DNA of 6,295 bases from Frankiaceae bacterium (GCA_017882835.1 JADGOU010000182.1:1-6295), one strand, 5' to 3'; positions 1 through 6,278 are shown, numbered from the stretch's first letter. Numbers and translations: made by a program. The notes: a model not told the origin generated them from the sequence alone.

Positions 1-947
1 AGGAAGGACGCGCGCACCGAGTTCGCCGCCAGCTCACGCAGCTGTTCGTCGGTCAGTCCGAGCTCGCGCTGGACGGCGCGGAAGTTGTCCTCGACGTACC
101 CGCCGAAGTACGCCGGGTCGTCGCTGTTGATGGTGACCAGCAGGCCGGCGCGCAGCAGCGCGGGCAGCGGGTGATCGGCAAGCTGGTCCACGCAGCGCAG
201 CCGGACGTTGGACAGCGGGCAGACGGTCAGCGGCACCGCCTCCGCGGCCAGCCGGGCCATCAGTTCCCGGTCCTCGACGCAGCGGATGCCGTGGTCAATC
301 CGCTCGACCCTCAGTACGTCGAGGGCGTCACGGATGAATGCCGGCGGACCCTCCTCGCCGGCATGGGCGACCCGACGCAGCCCAGCCGCCCGCGCCCGGT
401 CGAACACCGGGCGAAACTCCGCCGGCGGGTAGCCGACCTCGGCCGAGTCCAAGCCGATACCGATGATCTTGCCAGCGTGCCGCAGCACGGCACCGAGGGA
501 CTCCTGTGCCGCCTGGACGCCGCGGTCCCGCAGGAAGCAGGCGATCAACGCGGTGGAGACGCCGTGCCGGTCGCGGCTTCGGTCCAGGGCGGCCCAGAGC
601 CCGTCGACGACCAGCTCGAGCGGTAAGCCGCGGCTGGTATGCGCCTGCGGGTCGAAGAAGATCTCGGCGTGCCGCACGCCCTGGGCCGCCGCTCGGGTGA
701 GGTAGTCCTCTGCCAGATCGGTGAAGTCCCCGGCCTGCACCAGCACGGCCAACGCCGCGTAGTACAGGTCGAGGAAGGACTGCAGGTCGGTGAACGCGTA
801 GCGGTGGCGCAGGTCCTCGACGTCGGCAAACGGCAGGCGGATGCCGTTGCGCTCGGCCAGGGCGAAGACCAGTTCGGGCTCCAGGGTCCCTTCAATGTGG
901 ACGTGCAGTTCCGCCTTGGGCAGTGCCGGCCCGGGCGCGGGCTCCAA
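1..947 (-). CDS. Adenine deaminase-like protein of the adenosine/AMP deaminase family (C-terminus cut by window edge)
   Basis: Cytosolic zinc aminohydrolase, expected to deaminate adenine to hypoxanthine and ammonia. Counting from the TTG at 947, 315 residues are visible. The TIM-barrel landmarks are in order: HVH (H15, H17, first zinc ligands), FFDPQAHT (97-104), GLDSAE (165-170), HAGEEGPP (H195 zinc ligand, E198 catalytic acid), IDHG (H219) and SDDPAYFGGY (D276 zinc ligand, D277). FDPQxHT and DDPAYFGGY typify the adenine deaminase branch (as in Pseudomonas Pa0148) rather than adenosine deaminases; this is from memory of the families. Such proteins are about 310-340 residues, so little is missing. 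The start is uncertain: no ATG fits. TTG 947 has GGAG six bases upstream and gives a short leader before LPKAELHVH. A GTG at 992 would overlap the permease by 19 bp but lacks a ribosome binding site. It lies 26 bp after the permease stop, so the two are probably co-transcribed. Adenosine as substrate cannot be excluded. Confidence 0.92.
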   Translation of the reverse strand, partial: MEPAPGPALPKAELHVHIEGTLEPELVFALAERNGIRLPFADVEDLRHRYAFTDLQSFLDLYYAALAVLVQAGDFTDLAEDYLTRAAAQGVRHAEIFFDPQAHTSRGLPLELVVDGLWAALDRSRDRHGVSTALIACFLRDRGVQAAQESLGAVLRHAGKIIGIGLDSAEVGYPPAEFRPVFDRARAAGLRRVAHAGEEGPPAFIRDALDVLRVERIDHGIRCVEDRELMARLAAEAVPLTVCPLSNVRLRCVDQLADHPLPALLRAGLLVTINSDDPAYFGGYVEDNFRAVQRELGLTDEQLRELAANSVRASF

Positions 948-953
948 AGTCGG

Positions 954-958
954 CTCCA
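954..958 (-). promoter_or_regulatory. Ribosome binding site supporting the TTG start of the deaminase
   Basis: On the minus strand TGGAG sits six bases before the TTG at 947-945, inside the 26-bp gap after the permease stop. It is the only good Shine-Dalgarno match near the deaminase N-terminus and decides the start in favour of TTG 947 over GTG 992. Nearly the same sequence recurs directly at the start codon (GGAGCC, then GGAGCC again 12 bases on), so the motif could also be chance. Confidence 0.5.
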
Positions 959-973
959 GTGTCGGCCGCCCGG

Positions 974-2446
974 TTAGGAGATCCCCAGCCACTGGGTGAT
1001 CGGGTTCAGGGCGAAGTAGATGGCGAACAGGATGGCGACTACCCACACCAGCACGTGCACCTCGCCGGCCCGGCCGCGCACCAGCTTGAACAGCGCATAG
1101 GAGATCATGCCGGCGCCGATGCCGTTGGTGATGGAGTAGCTGAACGGCATCAGCACGATGGTCAGGAATGCCGGGATGGCGATGTCCCACTCGTCCCACG
1201 GGATGTCCTTCACCTGCTGCATGAGCAGGAAGCCGACGGCCACCAACGCCGGCGACGCCGCCTGGGACGGCACGATCGTGGTCAGCGGAGTGAGGAACAA
1301 GGCCACCACGAAGAAAGCGGCCGTGAACACGTTCGCGAGCCCGGTTCGGGCGCCTTCGCCGACGCCGGCCGCGGACTCGATGAAGCAGGTGTTCGATGAG
1401 GCCGAGGCGATCCCGCCAGCGCTCGCGGCCAGGCCGTCGATGAACAGCACCCGACCGATGCCGGGCAGCCGACCGGTCCGGTCCAGCAGGCCGGCCTCGT
1501 TGGTGACGCCGATGATCGTGCCCATCGCGTCGAAGAAGTCCGACAGGATCAGCGTGAAGGCGAAGATCACGGCCGTGAGCACGCCGATGTGGGTAACGGC
1601 TCCGAACAGGCTGAAGTGGCCGAACAGCCCGAAGTCCGGCTTGCCGACGATGCCTTTGTACTTCGGCGTGGTCAGGCCCCAGGACTTGATGGTCGCCAAT
1701 GCCTCGATGATCACGGCGAGGATCGTCATGGCGATGATGCTCAGCAGGATGGCGCCCTTCACCCGGCGTACCAGCAGAGCCAGCGTCAGCAGAACGCCGA
1801 GGCAGAACACCACCACCGGCCACCCGGTCAACCGACCGGTCAGGCCCAGCTGGACCGGCACGGTGGAGCTGGCGGCATCGGGTATCCGACTGACGAATCC
1901 GGAGTCGACGAAGCCGATGAAGGCGATGAACAGCCCGATGCCCACGCTGATGGACTGCTTGAGCGCCATCGGAATGGCATCCATGATCGCCTGTCGGGCA
2001 CCGGTGGCGACCAGGATGCAGATGCCGAGGCCTTCGATGACGACCAGGCCCATCGCGTCCGGCCAGGACATCTGCGGTGCGAGCTGGAAGGCCACCACGG
2101 CGTTGAGCCCGAGGCCCGAGGCGATGGCCAGCGGCAGGTTCCCGCCGACGCCCATGATCAAGGTCATCACCGCGGCGACGAGCGCGGTGGCGGTCGTCAG
2201 CTGGCCGACGCTGAGCCTCTGGCCGAACTTGTCGACGCCGCTGCCGAGGATGATCGGGTTCAGGACGACGATGTAGGCCATGGTGAAGAACGTCGCCAGG
2301 CCGCCGCGGAACTCCCGCGCCACAGTCGAACCGCGCTCGCTGATCCGGAAGAACCCGTCCAGACCGCCGGGCCCGGTGCCACCCGCGGTCGAGGGGCTTC
2401 GCGGCGACGAGCTGGCCGGCTGCAGCACCTCGTGCGTGGGGGGCAT
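974..2446 (-). CDS. AzgA-type NCS2 nucleobase permease (adenine/guanine/hypoxanthine importer)
   Basis: Inner-membrane secondary transporter for purine bases, 490 residues. After a polar, low-complexity N-terminus of about 40 residues come roughly 12-14 hydrophobic segments. Family landmarks are FFTMAYIVVLNPIIL (53-67), GLGLNAVVAF (111-120, substrate-site segment), SDFFDAMGTIIGV (302-314, with the acidic residues of the core helix), ESAAGVGEGARTGL (357-370) and PFSYSITNGIGAGMISY (434-450). These are diagnostic of the AzgA branch (E. coli adenine and guanine/hypoxanthine permeases, B. subtilis PbuG) rather than uracil/xanthine permeases; this assignment is from family knowledge. The ATG at 2446 is preceded by a perfect AGGAGG seven bases away. 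The N-terminal extension is about 20-30 residues longer than in enteric members and could be dispensable. A deaminase follows 26 bp downstream, which suggests adenine as the main substrate, though hypoxanthine and guanine are equally possible by family. Confidence 0.95.
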   Translation of the reverse strand: MPPTHEVLQPASSSPRSPSTAGGTGPGGLDGFFRISERGSTVAREFRGGLATFFTMAYIVVLNPIILGSGVDKFGQRLSVGQLTTATALVAAVMTLIMGVGGNLPLAIASGLGLNAVVAFQLAPQMSWPDAMGLVVIEGLGICILVATGARQAIMDAIPMALKQSISVGIGLFIAFIGFVDSGFVSRIPDAASSTVPVQLGLTGRLTGWPVVVFCLGVLLTLALLVRRVKGAILLSIIAMTILAVIIEALATIKSWGLTTPKYKGIVGKPDFGLFGHFSLFGAVTHIGVLTAVIFAFTLILSDFFDAMGTIIGVTNEAGLLDRTGRLPGIGRVLFIDGLAASAGGIASASSNTCFIESAAGVGEGARTGLANVFTAAFFVVALFLTPLTTIVPSQAASPALVAVGFLLMQQVKDIPWDEWDIAIPAFLTIVLMPFSYSITNGIGAGMISYALFKLVRGRAGEVHVLVWVVAILFAIYFALNPITQWLGIS

Positions 2447-2453
2447 CCCGGTT

Positions 2454-2459
2454 CCTCCT
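2454..2459 (-). promoter_or_regulatory. Shine-Dalgarno site of the permease gene
   Basis: Perfect AGGAGG on the minus strand, seven bases before the ATG at 2446-2444. It fixes the permease start. Confidence 0.85.
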
Positions 2460-2531
2460 GCCTCTGCAGCCGTCGGCGACGTGCGGCTCGCCCGGGTCCC
2501 GGAGACCGACCGGCCCCCCGGTTGCGTGGAT

Positions 2532-2559
2532 AAGGTAGTCGCAGCGCTGTCTTGGTCAA
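2532..2559 (-). promoter_or_regulatory. Putative promoter of the permease-deaminase operon
   Basis: On the minus strand a -35 hexamer TTGACC (2559-2554, five of six matches to TTGACA) is followed after 16 bp by a -10 hexamer TACCTT (2537-2532, TAnnnT type). The -35 box overlaps the stop codon of the upstream acetyltransferase gene. Transcription would begin near 2525, giving an untranslated leader of about 80 bases. That leader is GC-rich and can form a small stem (arms 2468-2472 and 2484-2488), but I see no purine riboswitch. Inferred from sequence only. Confidence 0.5.
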
Positions 2560-3131
2560 GTCACGGTTTTGGCCAGCGTCGGTACACCGCCGGACCTCGG
2601 CATTGGTGCCAATGCCAGCCCCTGCGGCGTCCCGAGCGGAATGGTCACCGTGTGGGCGTAGCCCTCGTTGCGCACAATCACCGAAGGGAAGACTCGCCGC
2701 AGGAGCTGCGCTACTGCGGTGTTGTTGGCCAGCACAGTGGCCGTGAAGACCCGCACACCTCGGTCGATGGCCAGGTCAGTGAGCAGGGGGAGCAGAGTCG
2801 TGCCCACGCGCCGTCGCTGCCAGGCATCCTCGACCAGGATGGCTATCTCGGCTTGGTCGTCCGCGGCGCCAGTCCAGTCGTACCGGGCCACCGCGACGAC
2901 CGCCCCGTCGCACATGGCCACCAGGGCCTCTCGCCGAAAGTGATCCACCTCGGCCAGCCATTGCAGCGTTGCCGGCCGCGGCCGCCGGATTGCGGTGAAG
3001 AACCGGTTGTACGTCGTCTCCGGAGAACACCTCTGCAGCAGGTCTCCGAGGCGCGGGGCGTCGTCCGGGGTGATGGGCCGAACGGTCAGCGGCGGAACGC
3101 TCGATGGCGGGGTCAGCGGGTCTGTGGTCAT
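2556..3131 (-). CDS. GNAT-family N-acetyltransferase, stand-alone
   Basis: Acetyl-CoA-dependent N-acyltransferase of unknown substrate, 191 residues, cytosolic. The GNAT fold can be followed: beta strand 1 LTVRPITPDD (15-24), the SPETTYNRFF segment (36-45), beta strand 4 AEIAILVEDAWQ (94-105), the acetyl-CoA pyrophosphate loop QRRRVG (105-110), and the LANNTAVAQLLRR helix (134-146). In the loop the usual Q/RxxGxG/A pattern has arginine in place of the first glycine. The SPExxYxRFF signature recalls the GNAT domain of actinobacterial protein-lysine acetyltransferases (Pat-like). However, there is no cyclic-nucleotide or acyl-CoA synthetase domain here, so the substrate is open. The ATG at 3131 has only a weak GGTGG-type ribosome binding site. 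The last 27 residues extend beyond the core fold and are Pro/Gly/Thr-rich. It is separated by 125 bp from nirK upstream and 109 bp from the permease downstream, so it may be its own transcription unit. Confidence 0.88.
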   Translation of the reverse strand: MTTDPLTPPSSVPPLTVRPITPDDAPRLGDLLQRCSPETTYNRFFTAIRRPRPATLQWLAEVDHFRREALVAMCDGAVVAVARYDWTGAADDQAEIAILVEDAWQRRRVGTTLLPLLTDLAIDRGVRVFTATVLANNTAVAQLLRRVFPSVIVRNEGYAHTVTIPLGTPQGLALAPMPRSGGVPTLAKTVT

Positions 3132-3151
3132 GCCACCACCGTCGCAAACGC

Positions 3152-3168
3152 TTGCTACGAGCTAGCAA
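3152..3168. promoter_or_regulatory. Palindromic operator candidate upstream of the acetyltransferase
   Basis: Perfect 6-bp inverted repeat with a 5-bp centre: TTGCTA (3152-3157), spacer, TAGCAA (3163-3168). The near edge lies about 20 bp before the acetyltransferase ATG. An overlapping second inverted repeat, GCAA (3144-3147) and TTGC (3152-3155), shares one half. On the minus strand a possible -10 box TAATTT (3172-3167) abuts it, which is where a repressor site would lie. No matching -35 is evident. The regulator is unknown. Confidence 0.4.
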
Positions 3169-3256
3169 ATTACAGGTAACGTCTGAACGTCGACATCGGT
3201 CGCTCGGAGTGCTGGTCAGCGCGGTCAGGTGCACTGCCTCGCTGGCTGGTTCCGGC

Positions 3257-5995
3257 TCAGCCGACGGCCAGCACGCCGTGCGCGCCGATCTCGGCGTCGG
3301 CGATCTGGTGCGTGACGATCGAGTAGTGCCCCGGTTCGGTGGCGACCAGCTCGACGAAGCCGCCCTGCGCGGGTGCCAGGTCGAGCACCTGGGCGCCGCC
3401 ATGATCGGCGTTGCCAGGCCGCAGCAGGTACGCGCCTTCCTTGAACACCGTGTCGAACTGCGTGCCCACTACATGGAAGGCGCTGGCCCGCTCCGGACCG
3501 GCGTTCAGCACCCAGATCCGCACCCGCTGTCCGGGCTCGGCAGTCAGCGGGACCGCGTCGTACTGCCGAACGTAGCCGTTGAAGACCACGGCGTCGGCGG
3601 TGCGAGCGCGCAGCTTGGCGTCGTCGGCGGTGCCGTTCGGCGGACCCAGGTAGAGCTCCGACTGAACCAGCGCGAACTCCCGATCCACCGGCGGGAGCCC
3701 CGGCGGGTCGATGACGACAGCGCCGTACATGCCGTTGGCGATGTGGTCGAGCATCGGCGCGGTCCCGCAGTGGTACATCCAGGCGCCGGCGAAGCCCGCG
3801 GTGAACCGGTAGACCAGCGACTCGCCGGGCTGGATGGTCCGCATCGGCTGGTCCGGGGAGACCGAGCCGGCGTGGAAGTCGATGCTGTGGCCCATCGAGC
3901 CGTGGTTGACCAGAGTGACCACGAACGTGTCGCCGACCCGGCCGTGCAGCGTCGGCCCCGGCACGGTGCCGCCGAAGGTCCACATCCGTTGCCGCACGTC
4001 CGGCGCCACCTCGATGTCCTTATCGACCACGGGCAGCGTCACGGCGTGCTCGGTGCCAGCGGGTGCCGGCGCCAAGACCGGGTCGTACGGCGTGAAGCCG
4101 CCGCCAGGCGTGGCCTTGGGGTCGACGGTGGCGTCCGAGGCGCTGCCGGCCGCCGCTTGGGTGCCGGCACCCGACACATGGATCGCCATCGTCATTCCGG
4201 CGGCGCGGTGGCCGGGCACTGTGCACCAGGCGTCGAGGCCGGTCGTCACCACACCCACGGACAGCCGCTGCGACTCGCCCTCGGCCAGCCGCCGGGTCTG
4301 CGGCCCGTCGGCCACCTTGAGGTCGTGCCGGCCGCGGTCGCGATTGGTGACGTCGAGAACCAGGTTCGTCCCGGCCGGTACGTCGATGGAGCGCGGCTCG
4401 ATCGTCATGTCGCCCAGCGACACGGCGACCACTTGGGTGGCGCCGGCGGCCCGGGAAGTGCTCGCGCCGCCGGCGGCAGCCCCGTGGCCGAGGTCACCGA
4501 CGGCGATCGCGGCCCCCAGCAGCACGATGGCCAGGCCCACTGCCCCGGCTACGACGACCGCTCGGCGGCCCGAGCCGGGGCCGGTACCTGCTGGCGCTGA
4601 GGCTGTCGGCGCGGGCGGCGGCGGAGGCGCCTCCGCCGTGACCAACAGGCTGGCGGCAAGCAGCACGAAGGCGCCGAGCGCGGCCACGACCAGCGTCCAT
4701 CCCAGCGCGGTCAGCCAGGACGGTCCGGACACGGCCAGGCCCAGCACGCCGAGGTTAACCGCGACGATGCGCGGGAGCCATGCCTGCTCCAGCGTGGCTG
4801 TGGCCTGCCGGGCGCCGGCGGGTCCGCGGCCGAGCACCACCGGCAGCAGGAAGGTGAGCGCGCCGGTGAGCACCTGGCCGACGAAGCCCACCAGCAGCAC
4901 CGGCACCAACCGGTCGAGCGGGACGGCCACCGCTTCCACGGCCGGCGCTCGGAGCATGATCACCACGTCCGCCACCACGGCGACCGCCAGCCAGGTGGTG
5001 CCCGCGGCCAGCAGCCAGGTCGCGGCGGTGTGCGGGTGCCGCTGGACGGCGGTGCGGACCAGCGGGATCAGCGCGGTGACGAGCCCGGCGGCGTACAGCA
5101 CCAATCCGGCGGCGGCGCCGAGGGTCGAGCCGGCCAACAGTGCAGCGATGGTGGCGGTGAGGCCAACGACAGTCAGCGCCAGCGTGCGGTGGGCGGCATC
5201 CTTGGTGCCTTCGACCATGCGGGTGCGCAGCGCGGTCGGCCAGAGCGTGAACTCGGTGCCGAGCACCGTCAGGGCGACCCAGCCCAGCACGTTGGTGTGC
5301 ACGTGGGCGGCGTGCAGCCGGCCGTCCCAGACTCCGCGCGCGTGGCCGGTGGCCAGCAGCGTGCCGAACACGATGCCGGCGAGCAGAAAGACCCCCGCGG
5401 CCACGTAGAACCGGGTGATGGCGCCGAAGCGCGTCTGCAGCGCCCGGCGCCCGAGCCGGACCAGGCCGGCGAGGTGGACGCCGATGACCGCGGCGACGAC
5501 GCCGGCACCGGCGGTGGTCAGCACCGGGTGGTCGGTGGCCACCCCGGCGAGTACGGCGAGGATGCCGACGTTGAGCCCCACCAAGCGCAGGCCGACCTGA
5601 CGCCGAGAGGCAGCCGGCGCCCGCAGCAGCGTGGTGGCGAAGTGCTCGCTCCAGGTCACTATCGCGTTGGTGACCGCGCCGAACAGGAACAGGTGGACGG
5701 CAAGCCAGCGCGGAACTGGCAGCGCATCGCGGGCTACGACCGCCAGTGCGCAGGCAGCGAGGTAGGCCAGCACGACCGCGTTTGCCCGGGTGTGCCAGGT
5801 GGCCCGCGGGTTGCGCTGCGGCGCCGTACCCAGAGGCACGGAGACCCCGCCGCCGGAGGGCCGGAGCGGTGGGTCGGCGGTTGGGGCGTCGGCGGTTGGG
5901 GCGTCGGCGGTTGGGGCGTCGGCGACGCCAACGGTCGGCAGCAGCCGGCGGCCCTCCGGTACGACGTCCGCACTCGCGCCGTTGTCCTGCACCAC
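3257..5995 (-). CDS. nirK: Trimodular copper nitrite reductase: polytopic membrane domain, cupredoxin and AniA-like NirK
   Basis: Reduces nitrite to nitric oxide. Counting from GTG 5995 (912 residues), an acidic leader with ADAPT repeats (about 24-42) precedes some 12 membrane helices (about 72-452). A Pro-rich linker (455-475) leads to one more helix (478-500), a cupredoxin (about 520-608) with blue-copper ligands H557, C591, H596 and M601, and the NirK domain (649-912). In NirK the type-1 ligands are H703, C743, H751 and M756; type-2 ligands are H708, H742 and H896; catalytic residues are D706 and H841. The YHCGTAP...HIANGMYG stretch, with eight residues from Cys to His, matches the AniA class. 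The membrane part has histidines in helices (VHLFLFG, WSEHF, HAAHVHTNVLGW) that could hold heme; this is inference. AGGAGG at 6006-6001 supports GTG 5995 or 5992; an upstream TTG at 6061 has poorer support. Typical NirK is about 340-400 residues, so this is a large fusion. No nitric oxide reductase is visible nearby. Confidence 0.93.
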   Translation of the reverse strand: MVQDNGASADVVPEGRRLLPTVGVADAPTADAPTADAPTADPPLRPSGGGVSVPLGTAPQRNPRATWHTRANAVVLAYLAACALAVVARDALPVPRWLAVHLFLFGAVTNAIVTWSEHFATTLLRAPAASRRQVGLRLVGLNVGILAVLAGVATDHPVLTTAGAGVVAAVIGVHLAGLVRLGRRALQTRFGAITRFYVAAGVFLLAGIVFGTLLATGHARGVWDGRLHAAHVHTNVLGWVALTVLGTEFTLWPTALRTRMVEGTKDAAHRTLALTVVGLTATIAALLAGSTLGAAAGLVLYAAGLVTALIPLVRTAVQRHPHTAATWLLAAGTTWLAVAVVADVVIMLRAPAVEAVAVPLDRLVPVLLVGFVGQVLTGALTFLLPVVLGRGPAGARQATATLEQAWLPRIVAVNLGVLGLAVSGPSWLTALGWTLVVAALGAFVLLAASLLVTAEAPPPPPAPTASAPAGTGPGSGRRAVVVAGAVGLAIVLLGAAIAVGDLGHGAAAGGASTSRAAGATQVVAVSLGDMTIEPRSIDVPAGTNLVLDVTNRDRGRHDLKVADGPQTRRLAEGESQRLSVGVVTTGLDAWCTVPGHRAAGMTMAIHVSGAGTQAAAGSASDATVDPKATPGGGFTPYDPVLAPAPAGTEHAVTLPVVDKDIEVAPDVRQRMWTFGGTVPGPTLHGRVGDTFVVTLVNHGSMGHSIDFHAGSVSPDQPMRTIQPGESLVYRFTAGFAGAWMYHCGTAPMLDHIANGMYGAVVIDPPGLPPVDREFALVQSELYLGPPNGTADDAKLRARTADAVVFNGYVRQYDAVPLTAEPGQRVRIWVLNAGPERASAFHVVGTQFDTVFKEGAYLLRPGNADHGGAQVLDLAPAQGGFVELVATEPGHYSIVTHQIADAEIGAHGVLAVG
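4619..4638. repeat. Perfect 20-bp GC-only-flanked palindrome inside nirK
   Basis: A perfect palindrome centred between 4628 and 4629 (core AGGCGCCT). It lies in the codons for the Pro-rich linker between the membrane domain and the last helix. It is probably a by-product of proline and alanine codons in GC-rich DNA, but could form a strong hairpin in the mRNA between the membrane-domain and copper-domain coding parts. Confidence 0.6.
5873..5924. repeat. 15-bp tandem repeat, three and a half copies, encoding ADAPT pentapeptides
   Basis: The unit GTCGGCGGTTGGGGC occurs identically at 5873-5887, 5888-5902 and 5903-5917, followed by a 7-base partial copy. On the minus strand it encodes consecutive ADAPT units in the cytosolic N-terminal leader of NirK. 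The length is a multiple of three, so copy-number change by slippage would keep the frame. Identity of the copies suggests recent expansion. Confidence 0.9.
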
Positions 5996-6000
5996 CCGAC

Positions 6001-6006
6001 CCTCCT
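6001..6006 (-). promoter_or_regulatory. Shine-Dalgarno site of nirK, decides the start
   Basis: Perfect AGGAGG on the minus strand, five bases before GTG 5995-5993 and eight before the next in-frame GTG 5992-5990. It argues against the in-frame TTG at 6061, which would place 22 extra residues before the membrane domain and put the start inside a tandem repeat. Confidence 0.75.
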
Positions 6007-6043
6007 GGTCACGTCCGTTGCCTGGCGCACCCGCCCGCCATCC

Positions 6044-6075
6044 AATCCTCACACGCGCCAATCCTCACAAGCGCC
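6044..6075. repeat. 16-bp tandem direct repeat upstream of nirK
   Basis: Two adjacent 16-bp units, AATCCTCACACGCGCC (6044-6059) and AATCCTCACAAGCGCC (6060-6075), differ at one position. They end about 50 bp before the nirK start, a place suited to activator or repressor binding. Read on the minus strand each contains TGTGAGGATTGG. No known regulator motif is recognised. Confidence 0.75.
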
Positions 6076-6085
6076 AGCGCCATGA

Positions 6086-6114
6086 GACCCGCCTCGTTGG
6101 GGCTGGTGCGGGTC
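6086..6114. repeat. Inverted repeat GACCCGC-N15-GCGGGTC
   Basis: Perfect 7-bp arms at 6086-6092 and 6108-6114 with a 15-bp spacer. It lies about 90 bp upstream of the nirK start. It has no T-run on either side, so it is unlikely to be a terminator; it could be a protein-binding site or leader hairpin. Confidence 0.5.
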
Positions 6115-6156
6115 ATTCGCTACCGCATCCTCTACACGGTCGCCGCCGCCGTACCC

Positions 6157-6185
6157 GCCCCCGCGAAGGTGCGGATGACGGGGGC
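6157..6185. repeat. Inverted repeat GCCCCCG-N15-CGGGGGC
   Basis: Perfect 7-bp arms at 6157-6163 and 6179-6185 with a 15-bp spacer, the same geometry as the repeat at 6086-6114 and 71 bp from it. The sequence is all G and C in the arms, so chance is a real possibility in this DNA. Confidence 0.4.
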
Positions 6186-6241
6186 CGTCCGCCGATTGCA
6201 CCCACTCCAGTTCTCGATCTGCTCGGCAGAGACACCTGCAT

Positions 6242-6270
6242 CTGTACAAGGGCAGGGCTTACTTGTACAG
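6242..6270. promoter_or_regulatory. Operator candidate: 9-bp inverted repeat CTGTACAAG-N11-CTTGTACAG
   Basis: Perfect 9-bp arms at 6242-6250 and 6262-6270 separated by 11 bp. Each arm also contains the self-complementary TGTACA, and the two TGTACA cores start 21 bp apart, two helical turns. This suits a dimer-of-dimers or two-dimer repressor. The arms cover the -35 and -10 boxes proposed for the plus-strand gene at 6279. The regulator is not identified. Confidence 0.6.
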
Positions 6271-6271
6271 T
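6243..6271 (+). promoter_or_regulatory. Putative promoter for the right-edge gene, leaderless transcript
   Basis: A -35 hexamer TGTACA (6243-6248, four of six to TTGACA), a 17-bp spacer and a -10 hexamer TACAGT (6266-6271, TAnnnT type) are followed after seven bases by the ATG at 6279. That distance would put transcription initiation at or next to the start codon, as in the leaderless mRNAs common in actinobacteria. The absence of any ribosome binding site agrees. Inference from sequence only. Confidence 0.45.
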
Positions 6272-6278
6272 TTGCGGC

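Larger units (their letters stand above)
5996..6278. other. Intergenic regulatory region between nirK and a divergent gene
   Basis: This 283-bp stretch holds no gene I can support. Open frames exist on both strands but lack ribosome binding sites and recognisable protein character. It contains the nirK ribosome binding site, a 16-bp tandem repeat, two 7-bp-arm inverted repeats with 15-bp spacers, and a 9-bp inverted repeat over the putative promoter of the plus-strand gene. The nirK promoter must lie here, but I could not identify convincing -35/-10 boxes for it. Confidence 0.7.

Noticed and set aside
1158..2276. Long plus-strand open frame of 372 codons opposite the permease
   Set aside because: It is the antisense shadow of a clear permease gene; its translation is low-complexity with no domain, and it has no ribosome binding site of note.
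2447..2531. Purine riboswitch in the permease leader
   Set aside because: The leader is GC-rich with only a 5-bp stem; the conserved loops and junction of a purine aptamer are not visible.
3132..3256. Terminator between nirK and the acetyltransferase
   Set aside because: Only weak short stems are present (for example AGTGC/GCACT and an 11-bp palindrome at the nirK stop) and no T-run follows, so an intrinsic terminator cannot be supported.
3104..4600. Plus-strand open frame of 498 codons opposite nirK
   Set aside because: Antisense shadow in GC-rich DNA, rich in Arg, Gly, His and Val, with no recognisable domain; the opposite strand encodes a complete copper enzyme.
5030..6085. Plus-strand open frame of 351 codons opposite the nirK membrane domain
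   Set aside because: Its glycine- and glutamine-rich sequence with GWGV repeats merely mirrors the 15-bp tandem repeat; no protein family is recognisable.
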